Assembly (NCBI GenBank): GCA_009701105.1
Contig: WLKU01000011.1
Location: 1 to 19,043 of the forward strand
Length of the DNA stretch: 19,043 nt
Direction: 5' to 3'
Source: Actinomycetota bacterium
GTDB taxonomy: Bacteria > Actinomycetota > Acidimicrobiia > Acidimicrobiales > Ilumatobacteraceae
Shown here: in pieces, positions 1-7,036 of the stretch
How the letters are laid out: each line of letters starts with the position of its first letter
Position numbering within the stretch: the first letter of the stretch is position 1
Translations under genes and position numbers: made by a program
The notes under the pieces: generated by a model
The model's input: only the letters and a program-made list of their open reading frames with translations
What the model was told of the DNA's origin: nothing
The model's database searches: none

Positions 1-1199
1 CGCGGCACTTTGCTCCAAGCAATTTCACGATCCACGCGAACGTCGCCTGGGAGTCCGAGCATTCGCTCACCAAGAATGTTTTTCATTACCTCGCTGGTTC
101 CGCCTTCAATGCTGTTGGCGCGAGCACGCAAGAATGCTTTTGGAACAGAGTCAAAACTCATCGCCGTTTCCGGTCTCACCATTGCATAACTTCCGTACAA
201 CATGCCGTGCGCACCCATCAGTTCAATGCAGAACTCATAAGTTTGCTTGTTTAGATCAGCACTGGCCATTTTTCCGATTGAACCTTCAGGACCTGGCACT
301 CCAAGTTTTCTGTTTTGTCCAGCACGAATGTTTGTCAGTCGAAGCACTTCAGCACGAATCCACAATTGGGTGAGTTTGTCTCGAGTTGCAGCATCTCGCT
401 CCTCAGCTGGCATCTTTTCCCAAATCTTCATTGCCTCGCGGATCGGACCAGACGCCCTTGGCGGAATAGCTCCACCAATTGCAACTCGCTCATTCATCAG
501 CGTTGTCAAACTCACGCGCCAGCCGTCGCCAGGCCCGCCAAGTGTTTCAGCGACTGGAACACGAACGTCGGTGAAATAGACCTCATTGAATTCGGCTTCA
601 CCAGTCATCTGCCGCAATGGTCGAACCTCAACCCCAGGTGCTTGCATATCGACAACCACTGCCGTCATTCCAGCATGCTTCACAGCATCTGGATCTGTGC
701 GCACAACTAGTAGACCCCACTTCGAGAGATGGGCCAAAGTAGTCCAAACCTTTTGCCCGTTGACCAACCATTCGTCACCGTCGCGGATTGCCTTCGCCGA
801 GAGGCCTGCAAAATCTGAACCCGAACCTGGTTCAGAAAACAACTGACACCAAATTTCTTCACCAGTGAACAGTGGTCGCAAATATTTCTTGCATTGTTCA
901 GGTGTTCCCCACTCGACAACAGTTGGTCCACACATTCCATAACCGATCGGATTTCGCGCATATGCATTCGGACCACCTGCTGCTGACAATCTTTCACTGA
1001 CTATTTTTTGGTGCTTAGGCGATAACCCAAGGCCACCGGAGCCGACTGGAAAGTGCACCCACGCGAGGCCACGGTCGTACTGCTCTCCCAAAAACACCGC
1101 AGGTTTTGTCTTGCTCGGCGGAAAGGCATCCAGCAACTCGGTGATCGCACCATCAATGACCTGTTCGTCCAACGTCGTCTGCAATTGTTCTGTCGACAT
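1..1199 (-). CDS. Acyl-CoA dehydrogenase, C-terminal end cut by window edge
   Basis: FAD-dependent enzyme that introduces the alpha-beta double bond into acyl-CoA thioesters, the first oxidative step of beta-oxidation or of a related acyl-CoA pathway. Reading the minus strand from ATG at 1199 gives 399 codons with no stop before the edge. The FAD/substrate motif QLFSEPGSGSD lies at residues 119-129, followed by WTTLAHLSKWGLL. The C-terminal IEGGTSE (364-370) carries Glu365, aligned with the catalytic base of the family, and then comes the typical KNILGERMLGLP. Family members end soon after this point, so only a few residues are probably missing. The start is supported by a G-rich Shine-Dalgarno-like run (AAGGGGGG) a few bases upstream. 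It is transcribed away from the acyl-CoA ligase, suggesting shared regulation and a fatty-acid role. The exact acyl substrate cannot be told. Confidence 0.93.
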   Translation of the reverse strand, partial: MSTEQLQTTLDEQVIDGAITELLDAFPPSKTKPAVFLGEQYDRGLAWVHFPVGSGGLGLSPKHQKIVSERLSAAGGPNAYARNPIGYGMCGPTVVEWGTPEQCKKYLRPLFTGEEIWCQLFSEPGSGSDFAGLSAKAIRDGDEWLVNGQKVWTTLAHLSKWGLLVVRTDPDAVKHAGMTAVVVDMQAPGVEVRPLRQMTGEAEFNEVYFTDVRVPVAETLGGPGDGWRVSLTTLMNERVAIGGAIPPRASGPIREAMKIWEKMPAEERDAATRDKLTQLWIRAEVLRLTNIRAGQNRKLGVPGPEGSIGKMASADLNKQTYEFCIELMGAHGMLYGSYAMVRPETAMSFDSVPKAFLRARANSIEGGTSEVMKNILGERMLGLPGDVRVDREIAWSKVP

Positions 1200-1206
1200 A
1201 TGCCCC

Positions 1207-1227
1207 CCCTTATGTTGCCCTTATGTT
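1207..1227. repeat. Two direct copies of a 10-base sequence upstream of the acyl-CoA dehydrogenase
   Basis: CCCTTATGTT occurs at 1207-1216 and again at 1218-1227, giving an 11-base period, about one helical turn. On the coding strand of the dehydrogenase it reads AACATAAGGG twice. The copy nearer the gene supplies its Shine-Dalgarno-like G run. It could be a small tandem operator or a chance duplication of the ribosome-binding region. Confidence 0.5.
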
Positions 1228-1244
1228 CCTCTTTAGTCAAAACA

Positions 1245-1250
1245 AATCTA
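1245..1250 (-). promoter_or_regulatory. Possible -10 box of the acyl-CoA dehydrogenase promoter
   Basis: On the minus strand TAGATT lies about 45 bases upstream of the ATG. It fits the actinobacterial TANNNT pattern and would give a leader of roughly 40 bases containing both direct repeats. No convincing -35 element was seen, so this is a weak call. Confidence 0.3.
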
Positions 1251-1284
1251 GTAACCCCAAACACTTTAATCTTTATTGGTCTCG

Positions 1285-1300
1285 TGAGATCTCCATCTCA
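1285..1300. promoter_or_regulatory. Inverted repeat between the divergent dehydrogenase and ligase genes, possible operator
   Basis: TGAGATCTCCATCTCA is a perfect 6-base dyad with a 4-base spacer. It is in the 140-base divergent region, 27 bases upstream of the likely -10 box of the ligase. Size and position suit a dimeric repressor or activator, such as a TetR-type regulator of lipid genes, but no regulator gene is in the window. Confidence 0.4.
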
Positions 1301-1327
1301 AATTGCCTGCCGCTTCTAAAATTGGGC

Positions 1328-1333
1328 TAACTT
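1328..1333 (+). promoter_or_regulatory. -10 box for a leaderless acyl-CoA ligase mRNA
   Basis: TAACTT ends exactly 6 bases before ATG 1340, so transcription would be expected to begin at or next to the start codon. There is no Shine-Dalgarno sequence. A weak -35-like TTGCCT lies at 1303-1308, with 19 bases between. Confidence 0.5.
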
Positions 1334-1339
1334 TTGCCT

Positions 1340-2893
1340 ATGTTTCCAGGACAAATCGCAGCCGTTACACCAGATAAGCCAGCCATCGTCATGGCTTCAA
1401 CGTCTCAGGTAATTACCTACAAGGAGCTCGACGAGGCTGCTAACCGTCTCAGTCAATTGCTCTTTCAACATGGATTGCGACCAGGTGACCACATCGCTAT
1501 CTGTCTCGAAAATCACCCCCGATATTTCGAAGTCATCTGGGGTTGCCACTATGCAGGACTCATTTATACTGCGTGCTCCAGCCGCCTCACATCTGATGAA
1601 TTGACCTACATCATCAATGATTGCAACGCGAAAGCTTTCATCACAAGCAAATACAAAGCTGATCAAGCCGATGAAATTTCAGATGTAATTCCAAATGTTG
1701 CACTTCGCCTCATGTTGGACGGAGTGATTGATGGATATGAAAGTTACGAAGACATCGTTGCTCAGCAGTCCCCGCTCCCACTAAACGACCGTGTGGACGG
1801 ATCAGACATGCTGTATTCGAGTGGAACCACTGGGCGTCCGAAAGGTGTGGCACTCAATCTCGGCAACAACCCGCTCGGATCACCAAATGGCGTCACATCA
1901 CTTGGACAATTCTTGTTTGCGATGAATGACGGCACGACCTACCTTTCGCCAGCACCGCTGTATCACGCAGCACCTCTGCGCTGGAACATGGCGGTGCACC
2001 GGGTAGGTGGCACAACGATCATCATGGAGCATTTTGATGCAGAAGAATATTTGCAACTTGTAGAGCAATACAAAGTGACGCATTCACAAACTGTTCCAAC
2101 GATGTTTGTACGACTGCTCAAACTTCCCACCGATGTACGAACCAAGTACGAAACCAAATCTCTGACACACATTTTTCATGCCGCTGCTCCATGCCCGGTT
2201 GATATCAAACAGCAGACCATTGCCTGGCTCGGACCAATCGTCCACGAGTATTATGCAGGTAGCGAAGGCAACGGCTTTGTGTATTGCAATTCAGAGCAAT
2301 GGCTTGCCCATCCAGGTACGGTTGGCCAATCTTTGCAGGGAGTCATTCATATTTTGGATGACGACGGCAACGAACTTGCAGTTGGCCAAACCGGCACCAT
2401 CTATTTTGAAAGTGCTGCCAAATTCGAATATCACAATGATCCCGAAAAAACTCAAGCGTCTAAAGATTCGCTTGGCAGGGGCTGGTCAACACTTGGCGAC
2501 ATCGGATATTTGGATGAAGAAAAATTTCTCTACCTTACCGATCGCAAAGCATTCATGATTATTGCAGGTGGTGTGAATATCTACCCTCAAGAAGCAGAAA
2601 ACATTTTGGTATCTCACCCAGACGTAATTGATGTCGCCGTTTTTGGAATCCCCAATGACGAGTTTGGTGAAGAAGTTAAAGCAGTAGTGCAACCAACAGT
2701 GATGCCTGCAACACCAGAAGACGCGAAAAAACTCGAACGCATCCTGATCGAACACTGCAAGGCATCCCTTGCTTCATTCAAATGTCCAAAGTCTGTCGAT
2801 TTCCGAACCGAGCTACCACGTCATCCCACAGGCAAACTGTATAAACGTCTCTTGAAAGACGAATACTGGGCAGCCGCTGGCAGAAGTATCTAA
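1340..2893 (+). CDS. AMP-forming acyl-CoA ligase (fatty acid-CoA ligase family)
   Basis: ANL-superfamily enzyme that activates a carboxylic acid with ATP to an acyl-adenylate and then transfers it to CoA. Counting from a possible TTG start at 1334, the P-loop motif YSSGTTGRPKGV is at 161-172, YYAGSEG at 306-312 (Ser in place of the usual Thr of the TE motif), GDIGYLDE at 388-395, hinge region TDRKAFMIIAGG at 402-413, and the catalytic Lys501 in PTGK. Length, about 517 residues, is normal and all domains are present. ATG 1340 is preferred over TTG 1334 because TAACTT lies 6 bases upstream. It is divergent from the acyl-CoA dehydrogenase and 9 bases from the next gene. A role in feeding acids into beta-oxidation is inferred; chain length is unknown. 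Confidence 0.93.
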   Translation: MFPGQIAAVTPDKPAIVMASTSQVITYKELDEAANRLSQLLFQHGLRPGDHIAICLENHPRYFEVIWGCHYAGLIYTACSSRLTSDELTYIINDCNAKAFITSKYKADQADEISDVIPNVALRLMLDGVIDGYESYEDIVAQQSPLPLNDRVDGSDMLYSSGTTGRPKGVALNLGNNPLGSPNGVTSLGQFLFAMNDGTTYLSPAPLYHAAPLRWNMAVHRVGGTTIIMEHFDAEEYLQLVEQYKVTHSQTVPTMFVRLLKLPTDVRTKYETKSLTHIFHAAAPCPVDIKQQTIAWLGPIVHEYYAGSEGNGFVYCNSEQWLAHPGTVGQSLQGVIHILDDDGNELAVGQTGTIYFESAAKFEYHNDPEKTQASKDSLGRGWSTLGDIGYLDEEKFLYLTDRKAFMIIAGGVNIYPQEAENILVSHPDVIDVAVFGIPNDEFGEEVKAVVQPTVMPATPEDAKKLERILIEHCKASLASFKCPKSVDFRTELPRHPTGKLYKRLLKDEYWAAAGRSI

Positions 2894-2896
2894 AGT
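2891..2896 (+). promoter_or_regulatory. -10 box overlapping the ligase stop codon
   Basis: TAAAGT starts with the TAA stop of the acyl-CoA ligase and ends 6 bases before GTG 2903. The spacing equals that seen at 1328, 3681 and 11856, which argues that the next gene has its own leaderless transcript besides any readthrough. Confidence 0.45.
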
Positions 2897-2902
2897 ACAT
2901 CT

Positions 2903-3670
2903 GTGTCGCATCCATTTCTTGAGACTCAACTCCCTATCGCTTTCGCACATCGCGGCGGTGCGAGTGACGCACCCGAAAACACAATGCCGGCTTTTGCGAA
3001 AGCAATTGAGCTTGGCTACACATACCTCGAGACCGATGTACATGCTACTCGTGACGGTGTGCTCCTGGCTTTTCATGACGACGACCTGTTACGCACTTGT
3101 GGCGTCGCGGGCAAAATTAGCGAACTCGATTATTCCGAAGTGCGCAATGCACGTGTTAACGGCACTGAGCCAATACCACTATTGCAAGATATTTTTGACG
3201 CATGGCCCGAAGCACGCATCAACATCGACTGCAAATCAGATGCTGCTCTCCCACCATTGATCGAAGCCCTACGACTACCCCATGTGCTCGACAAAGTGTG
3301 TGTTGGTTCATTTAGCGACAAGCGTCTATCGGTGCTCCGTGAGACTTTCGGTCCGTCACTGTGTTCGTCGCTTGGTCCCAAACAAGTCGCATTGCTGCGG
3401 GTGCGCAGTTGGATAGGTGTGGTCAAACCATTCGAAGGTGCCCTTGCTGCCCAGATTCCGCTCAAGCAGGGCCCGATCACACTGACCGATAAGCGACTGG
3501 TCGATGACGCACACAGTGCTGGATTGCAGGTTCATGTGTGGACCATCGACGAACCCGACGAGATGGAGCACCTACTGAATCTCGGCGTTGATGGAATTAT
3601 GACCGATAAGCCCCTTGTGCTGAAGCAGATTCTGCAGAATAAAGGTCTTTGGCATTCGCCGATCGCATGA
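2903..3670 (+). CDS. Glycerophosphodiester phosphodiesterase
   Basis: Hydrolyses glycerophosphodiesters from phospholipid breakdown to sn-glycerol 3-phosphate and an alcohol. The TIM-barrel signature is complete: His16-Arg17 in AHRGG, the ENT triplet at 25-27, ETDVH at 43-47 with the metal-binding acids, and His58 in AFHDDD. The C-terminal DGIMTDKP is also typical. Length is 255 residues, the usual size of cytosolic members, and there is no signal peptide. GTG 2903 is chosen because it follows a -10 box with leaderless spacing and gives a normal N-terminus. It is 9 bases downstream of the acyl-CoA ligase, fitting a lipid-turnover pair. The stop codon lies in the loop region of an inverted repeat. 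Confidence 0.92.
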   Translation: MSHPFLETQLPIAFAHRGGASDAPENTMPAFAKAIELGYTYLETDVHATRDGVLLAFHDDDLLRTCGVAGKISELDYSEVRNARVNGTEPIPLLQDIFDAWPEARINIDCKSDAALPPLIEALRLPHVLDKVCVGSFSDKRLSVLRETFGPSLCSSLGPKQVALLRVRSWIGVVKPFEGALAAQIPLKQGPITLTDKRLVDDAHSAGLQVHVWTIDEPDEMEHLLNLGVDGIMTDKPLVLKQILQNKGLWHSPIA

Positions 3671-3675
3671 TCGGC
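3658..3675. promoter_or_regulatory. Perfect 7-base dyad over the phosphodiesterase stop; operator or terminator
   Basis: GCCGATCGCATGATCGGC is a perfect 7+4+7 inverted repeat. It contains the TGA of the phosphodiesterase. In RNA it would form a stable hairpin followed by an AU-rich but not U-run tail, so it is a poor intrinsic terminator. Its centre is about 27 bases before the predicted transcription start at 3693, in the -35 zone of the ABC promoter, a position typical of a repressor site. Confidence 0.55.
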
Positions 3676-3680
3676 ACTAT

Positions 3681-3686
3681 TAGATT
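3681..3686 (+). promoter_or_regulatory. -10 box for the ABC transporter leader reading frame
   Basis: TAGATT ends 6 bases before GTG 3693, the start of an 18-codon reading frame. The spacing is that of a leaderless mRNA. No good -35 was seen; that zone is filled by the dyad at 3658-3675. Confidence 0.5.
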
Positions 3687-3692
3687 ATTTGT

Positions 3693-3749
3693 GTGACCCC
3701 TACGAGGATGCGGCTCAGCCGACGCTTCGGTGAACTCCACCACGCCTAA
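3693..3749 (+). CDS. Possible 18-residue leader peptide ahead of the ABC importer
   Basis: GTG 3693 to TAA 3749 encodes MTPTRMRLSRRFGELHHA. The peptide has four Arg and ends His-His-Ala. It overlaps the first codons of the ATPase in another frame if that gene starts at GTG 3730, or ends 28 bases before the alternative TTG start at 3778. Leaderless short reading frames ahead of transporter operons are known in actinobacteria, where some act by attenuation. The best known of those are Cys-containing; this one has no Cys. Function is not established. Confidence 0.35.
   Translation: MTPTRMRLSRRFGELHHA
3729..3741 (+). promoter_or_regulatory. Small hairpin enclosing the ATPase GTG start
   Basis: GGTG (3729-3732) can pair with CACC (3738-3741) around a 5-base loop, placing GTG 3730 in the 5' arm. 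Ribosomes reading the leader frame to 3749 would melt it. The stem has only four pairs, so this is a weak call. Confidence 0.25.
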
Positions 3750-4506
3750 CCCAAACGTTCATCGCTCGGGGTCTCATTTGATCTCTGCAGATGACATCTG
3801 TTTGTCATTCCCCGACACGACCGAGGCCTTGCGAGGAGTCACGCTACAAATCGCAACACACGAATTTGTTGCGCTTGTCGGCCCCAGTGGTTGCGGTAAA
3901 TCGACATTGCTGCGCGTGCTCAGTGGACTACAACAACCAACAAGAGGAACTCTGTCGAACACAACGAGTGACATCGGATTTGTTTTTCAAGACCCAACTC
4001 TGCTGCCCTGGCGCTCAACGCTTAGGAATATTGAAACATTGCTTGAGTTACGGGGAGTCAATGCAGACGAACGCAAAGCCAAGGCTCAAAACGCCCTCGA
4101 GTCAGTTGGCTTACAAGACAGCGGACATAAGTATCCGCGACAACTTTCGGGAGGCATGAAAATGCGAGCATCCCTGGCTCGCACTCTCGTCACCGATCCC
4201 GGATTGCTCTTGCTCGATGAACCCTTCGCCGCGGTAGACGAATTTACTCGCGAATCACTCAATGATGATTTGCTCGCCATGTTTGCTTCTGCAAAATTTT
4301 CGGCGGTTTTTGTGACCCACTCCATCACTGAGGCCGTCTACCTTTCGCAGCGAGTCATCATCATGTCGCCAAGACCTGGAACCATTGCGCACGAGATACA
4401 GATTCCTTTCGAGTACCCACGCAAACCTGAGCTCCGTTACAGCGCCGAATTCGCTCACTGCTGTGGACAGATCGCTGCACTGATGAGAGAAATACAGACA
4501 TCATGA
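3730..4506 (+). CDS. ABC importer ATP-binding protein, NitT/TauT type
   Basis: Cytoplasmic ATPase that powers uptake through the permease encoded next. Motifs counted from GTG 3730: Walker A GPSGCGKST 51-59, Q-loop Gln87 in VFQDPTLLPWRS, signature LSGGM 139-143, Walker B LLLLDE 159-164, and H-loop His197 in VTHSITEA. VFQDPTLLPW and the C-terminal PRPGTI region are typical of nitrate/sulfonate/taurine/thiamine-precursor transporters. It overlaps the permease by ATGA. TTG 3778 is a serious alternative start: it has GGGG 6 bases upstream, begins right at ISADDICLSF, and lies beyond the leader reading frame. GTG 3730 has no Shine-Dalgarno and no -10 at leaderless spacing. Confidence 0.92.
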   Translation: MNSTTPNPNVHRSGSHLISADDICLSFPDTTEALRGVTLQIATHEFVALVGPSGCGKSTLLRVLSGLQQPTRGTLSNTTSDIGFVFQDPTLLPWRSTLRNIETLLELRGVNADERKAKAQNALESVGLQDSGHKYPRQLSGGMKMRASLARTLVTDPGLLLLDEPFAAVDEFTRESLNDDLLAMFASAKFSAVFVTHSITEAVYLSQRVIIMSPRPGTIAHEIQIPFEYPRKPELRYSAEFAHCCGQIAALMREIQTS

Positions 4507-5318
4507 CTTTCAAGGCTCGACTGCAGAAGATCGTTACTCGATACTTCGGCCCAACCGTTGTATTCGCACTATTTATATTTGCTTGGTACGCACTCGCCTA
4601 TGGCTTAGAAAATAACTTCTCCCCAGCGTCCAATACACCGATGATAATTCCACCACCTCATCGTCTCTTTGAAGACTTTCATGGCATTGTGCGCACCAAA
4701 ATTGTTGTTGCTTTCTGGATATCACTAAAAACATCGCTTGTTGGATTAACCATCTCTATAGTCTTCGGCCTCACACTTGGTGTTTTGATGGCTCAGGCAA
4801 AATGGCTTGAGCGTTCACTTTGGCCGTATCTCATCGCGTTGCAAGTCACTCCCATCATTGCAATTGTTCCACTCATGATCAAACTGGTGGGTTCCAATTT
4901 CGCGGCGAGAGTGCTCGTCACGGTGATCATCTCACTCTTCCCCATTGTGTCAAACACGCTATTTGGCGTTCAATCAACTCCAAAAAATATGCACGATTTG
5001 TTCACACTGCATAAAGCAAGCCGCGCAACTCGGCTATTGAAACTTCAATTGCCTGCAGCGAGTCCTGCGATTTTTAGCGGCTTACGCATCTCGGCCGGCC
5101 TAGCCGTCATTGGCGCAATTGTTGGTGACTTTTTCTTTGCCAAAGGTGACCCCGGTCTCGGCAAACTCATCACCCAATTCTTTTTAAACAGCCAAGCCGG
5201 CCCGATGTTTGTCACAGCGTTGGCTGCAACTCTTTTGGGACTTATGCTTTTTATTGCTTTCGGTCGTCTCAACACCTTGGTTGTTGGCATATGGTACGAA
5301 GGTTCGATTTCGCAATAA
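4503..5318 (+). CDS. ABC importer permease, NitT/TauT type
   Basis: Inner-membrane subunit of the importer, 271 residues. Hydrophobic spans can be seen at about 17-35, 74-98, 107-127, 135-155, 192-210 and 236-254, the six-helix plan of this family. The cytoplasmic EAA loop that touches the ATPase is around 162-186 (HDLFTLHKASRATRLLKLQLP), followed by GLRISAGLAVIGAIVGDF, characteristic of SsuC/TauC/NrtB-like permeases. ATG 4503 overlaps the ATPase stop by four bases, so translation is coupled. The substrate is undefined. Confidence 0.92.
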   Translation: MTFKARLQKIVTRYFGPTVVFALFIFAWYALAYGLENNFSPASNTPMIIPPPHRLFEDFHGIVRTKIVVAFWISLKTSLVGLTISIVFGLTLGVLMAQAKWLERSLWPYLIALQVTPIIAIVPLMIKLVGSNFAARVLVTVIISLFPIVSNTLFGVQSTPKNMHDLFTLHKASRATRLLKLQLPAASPAIFSGLRISAGLAVIGAIVGDFFFAKGDPGLGKLITQFFLNSQAGPMFVTALAATLLGLMLFIAFGRLNTLVVGIWYEGSISQ

Positions 5319-5337
5319 CAACGGAGAATAAAACAAC

Positions 5338-6489
5338 ATGAACAAGCGAAACACAACAATTTTTAGCGCAATCGCCTTGGTTTCACTAACAATTCTGAGT
5401 GCCTGCGGTGGTAGCGACTCAGCAGCAACAGATACAACTGCTGGAGCAACTACTGCTACTGGAGTTTCGCTTGTAGATGTTTGTCCCGCAACGATTGTCG
5501 TGCAGACCGACTGGTTCCCTGAGTCCGAGCATGGTGGTCTTTACCAACTCATGAGCGATGATGCTGTCGCATCAAAAGATACGGGTGCTGTAAGTGGTTC
5601 GCTGGTTGTCAACGGAGAACCAGCTGGTGTCAAACTCGAGATTCGTGCAGGTGGCCCATTCCTTGAGTCTCCTGTTGTCACAGAGATGTATCAAGACAAT
5701 GCGATCACATTCGGTTACGTGGGCACCGACGTGGCAATTACTCGATACAACGATGCACCGACACTTGCTGTGTTCAATGCGTTGAACATCAACCCACAAG
5801 TTTTGCTGTGGGACGCAACCAAACATCCAGAAGCCACGACCATTGCTGACGCCGCCAAGACGATCAAATCTTTTTATGTCTACGGCGATCCTGCGTGGAT
5901 GCGATATTTTGAATCGCAGGGATTGATTGAAAAGGGTCAGGTGGATTCAAACTACAAAGGCAACCTGTTGCTCTCTACAGAAGATGCTGCGCACCAGGGT
6001 TTCGCAACATCAGAGCCGTACAAGTACGCAAACCTTGAAAGTGGCGCAATCACAACCGGCTATCAACTCATTCATGATGCAGGCTGGAACTCGTACGCAC
6101 AAAACTTGGCGATTCGAAAAGATCGACTCGAAGAACTGCGTCCTTGCCTTGAGAACATTGTTCCAATTTTTCAACAAGCACAACTTGACTACATTGCAGA
6201 TCCAACACGTGCAAACGCAATCATCCTCTCAACCGTTGCTACATACGACAGCTGGTGGACACAGAGCGAAGGCGACGTTGCTAACGGCGCTGCATCCCAA
6301 AAAGAATTGGGAATCGTCGGCAACGGCGAGACACCAACTTTTGGCGATCTAGAAGAGGCTCGCGTAAATGACTTCATTGCGAAGGCAACGCCGATCTTGC
6401 GCGAGCAAGGCCTTGAGATTGCCGACATCGCTGCAGGCGACATTACCGACAATGAATTCTTGGATACTTCAATTACCTACCAGGGGTAG
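5338..6489 (+). CDS. ABC importer substrate-binding lipoprotein, NMT1/THI5-like
   Basis: Exported solute-binding protein, 383 residues. The N-terminus has a positively charged start, a hydrophobic stretch and the lipobox LSAC with Cys23, then a Ser/Thr/Ala/Gly-rich linker (about 26-44). The mature domain opens with VVQTDWFPESEHGGLY (54-69), like the start of NMT1/THI5-type binding proteins for thiamine precursors and other small compounds. Cys49 and Cys270 are the only other cysteines and could form a disulfide. GGAG lies about 11 bases before the ATG. It is the last gene of the ATPase-permease-binding protein operon and ends 5 bases from the convergent phosphoribosyltransferase. Substrate could be a pyrimidine, flavin or thiamine precursor, sulfonate or other; the sequence does not decide. 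Confidence 0.88.
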   Translation: MNKRNTTIFSAIALVSLTILSACGGSDSAATDTTAGATTATGVSLVDVCPATIVVQTDWFPESEHGGLYQLMSDDAVASKDTGAVSGSLVVNGEPAGVKLEIRAGGPFLESPVVTEMYQDNAITFGYVGTDVAITRYNDAPTLAVFNALNINPQVLLWDATKHPEATTIADAAKTIKSFYVYGDPAWMRYFESQGLIEKGQVDSNYKGNLLLSTEDAAHQGFATSEPYKYANLESGAITTGYQLIHDAGWNSYAQNLAIRKDRLEELRPCLENIVPIFQQAQLDYIADPTRANAIILSTVATYDSWWTQSEGDVANGAASQKELGIVGNGETPTFGDLEEARVNDFIAKATPILREQGLEIADIAAGDITDNEFLDTSITYQG

Positions 6490-6494
6490 TTGAA

Positions 6495-6992
6495 TCAGGC
6501 GTCTTTGACGCTCCACTTACGCTGGGCCACTGGATCTTTATCGCTCCAAGGGAAATTGATCCACTGGTCAGTGTGCTTCCACACGTAGTCGCACTTGATG
6601 ATGGATTGTGACTTCTCGTATAACACGGCAAGACGGGTATCTGCTAGTTGACCCTTGCAAAACTCAAGTACGTGCTTCAACGTATGGCCAGTGTCGGCAA
6701 CATCGTCAACGATCAAAACTTTTGAATCCTTCAAGTCGACGAGACTCGGCACGGGAGGAAGGATCATTGGCACTGCAAGCCGCTCATTGACGCCGGTATA
6801 AAACTCGACGTTCATGGTGTATGTGTTCTTGACAGAAAGCGCATAACCAAGAGCACCTGCCGCAAGCAGTCCACCGCGTGCAATTGCAAGAATAATGTCG
6901 GGTTCGTAGCCACTCTTGGCCACCATCACTGCAAGCTCGCGACTCGCGACTCCGAAGGACTCCCACGTCATTATTTCTCGTTCTTCGCTCAA
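6495..6992 (-). CDS. Purine-type phosphoribosyltransferase (COG2236-like)
   Basis: Type I phosphoribosyltransferase fold that joins a base to PRPP; relatives are called hypoxanthine or xanthine phosphoribosyltransferase. The PRPP loop VLIVDDVADTGHTL is at 92-105. AIARGGLLAAGALGYAL (36-52) and the C-terminal WINFPW (144-149) are typical of this subgroup. Length is 165 residues. The TTG start at 6992 is supported by AAAGGGG 5 bases upstream; ATG at 6971 (codon 8) is the alternative. A role in purine salvage is inferred. It lies downstream of the aroA cluster, 44 bases from the small Cys-rich gene, and converges on the ABC operon. Confidence 0.85.
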   Translation of the reverse strand: MSEEREIMTWESFGVASRELAVMVAKSGYEPDIILAIARGGLLAAGALGYALSVKNTYTMNVEFYTGVNERLAVPMILPPVPSLVDLKDSKVLIVDDVADTGHTLKHVLEFCKGQLADTRLAVLYEKSQSIIKCDYVWKHTDQWINFPWSDKDPVAQRKWSVKDA

Positions 6993-7036
6993 TTCGACCC
7001 CTTTATTGCATTCCGTGAAACCATCAATCTAGTTCA

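Noticed and set aside
315..710. Plus-strand reading frame of 131 codons
   Set aside because: It lies opposite the acyl-CoA dehydrogenase, whose minus-strand frame is open over the whole interval and has clear family motifs.
3711..3721. Palindrome CGGCTCAGCCG
   Set aside because: It is short and lies within the leader reading frame; the four-pair stem is not distinctive enough to call an operator.
3693..3749. Thiamine or FMN riboswitch ahead of the NMT1-like importer
   Set aside because: The gap between the phosphodiesterase stop and the ATPase start is about 60 bases, too short, and conserved riboswitch sequences are not visible.
6499..6511. GCGTC-TTT-GACGC hairpin as a bidirectional terminator between the converging genes
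   Set aside because: It is inside the last codons of the phosphoribosyltransferase, has a 5-base stem and no U-run on either strand.
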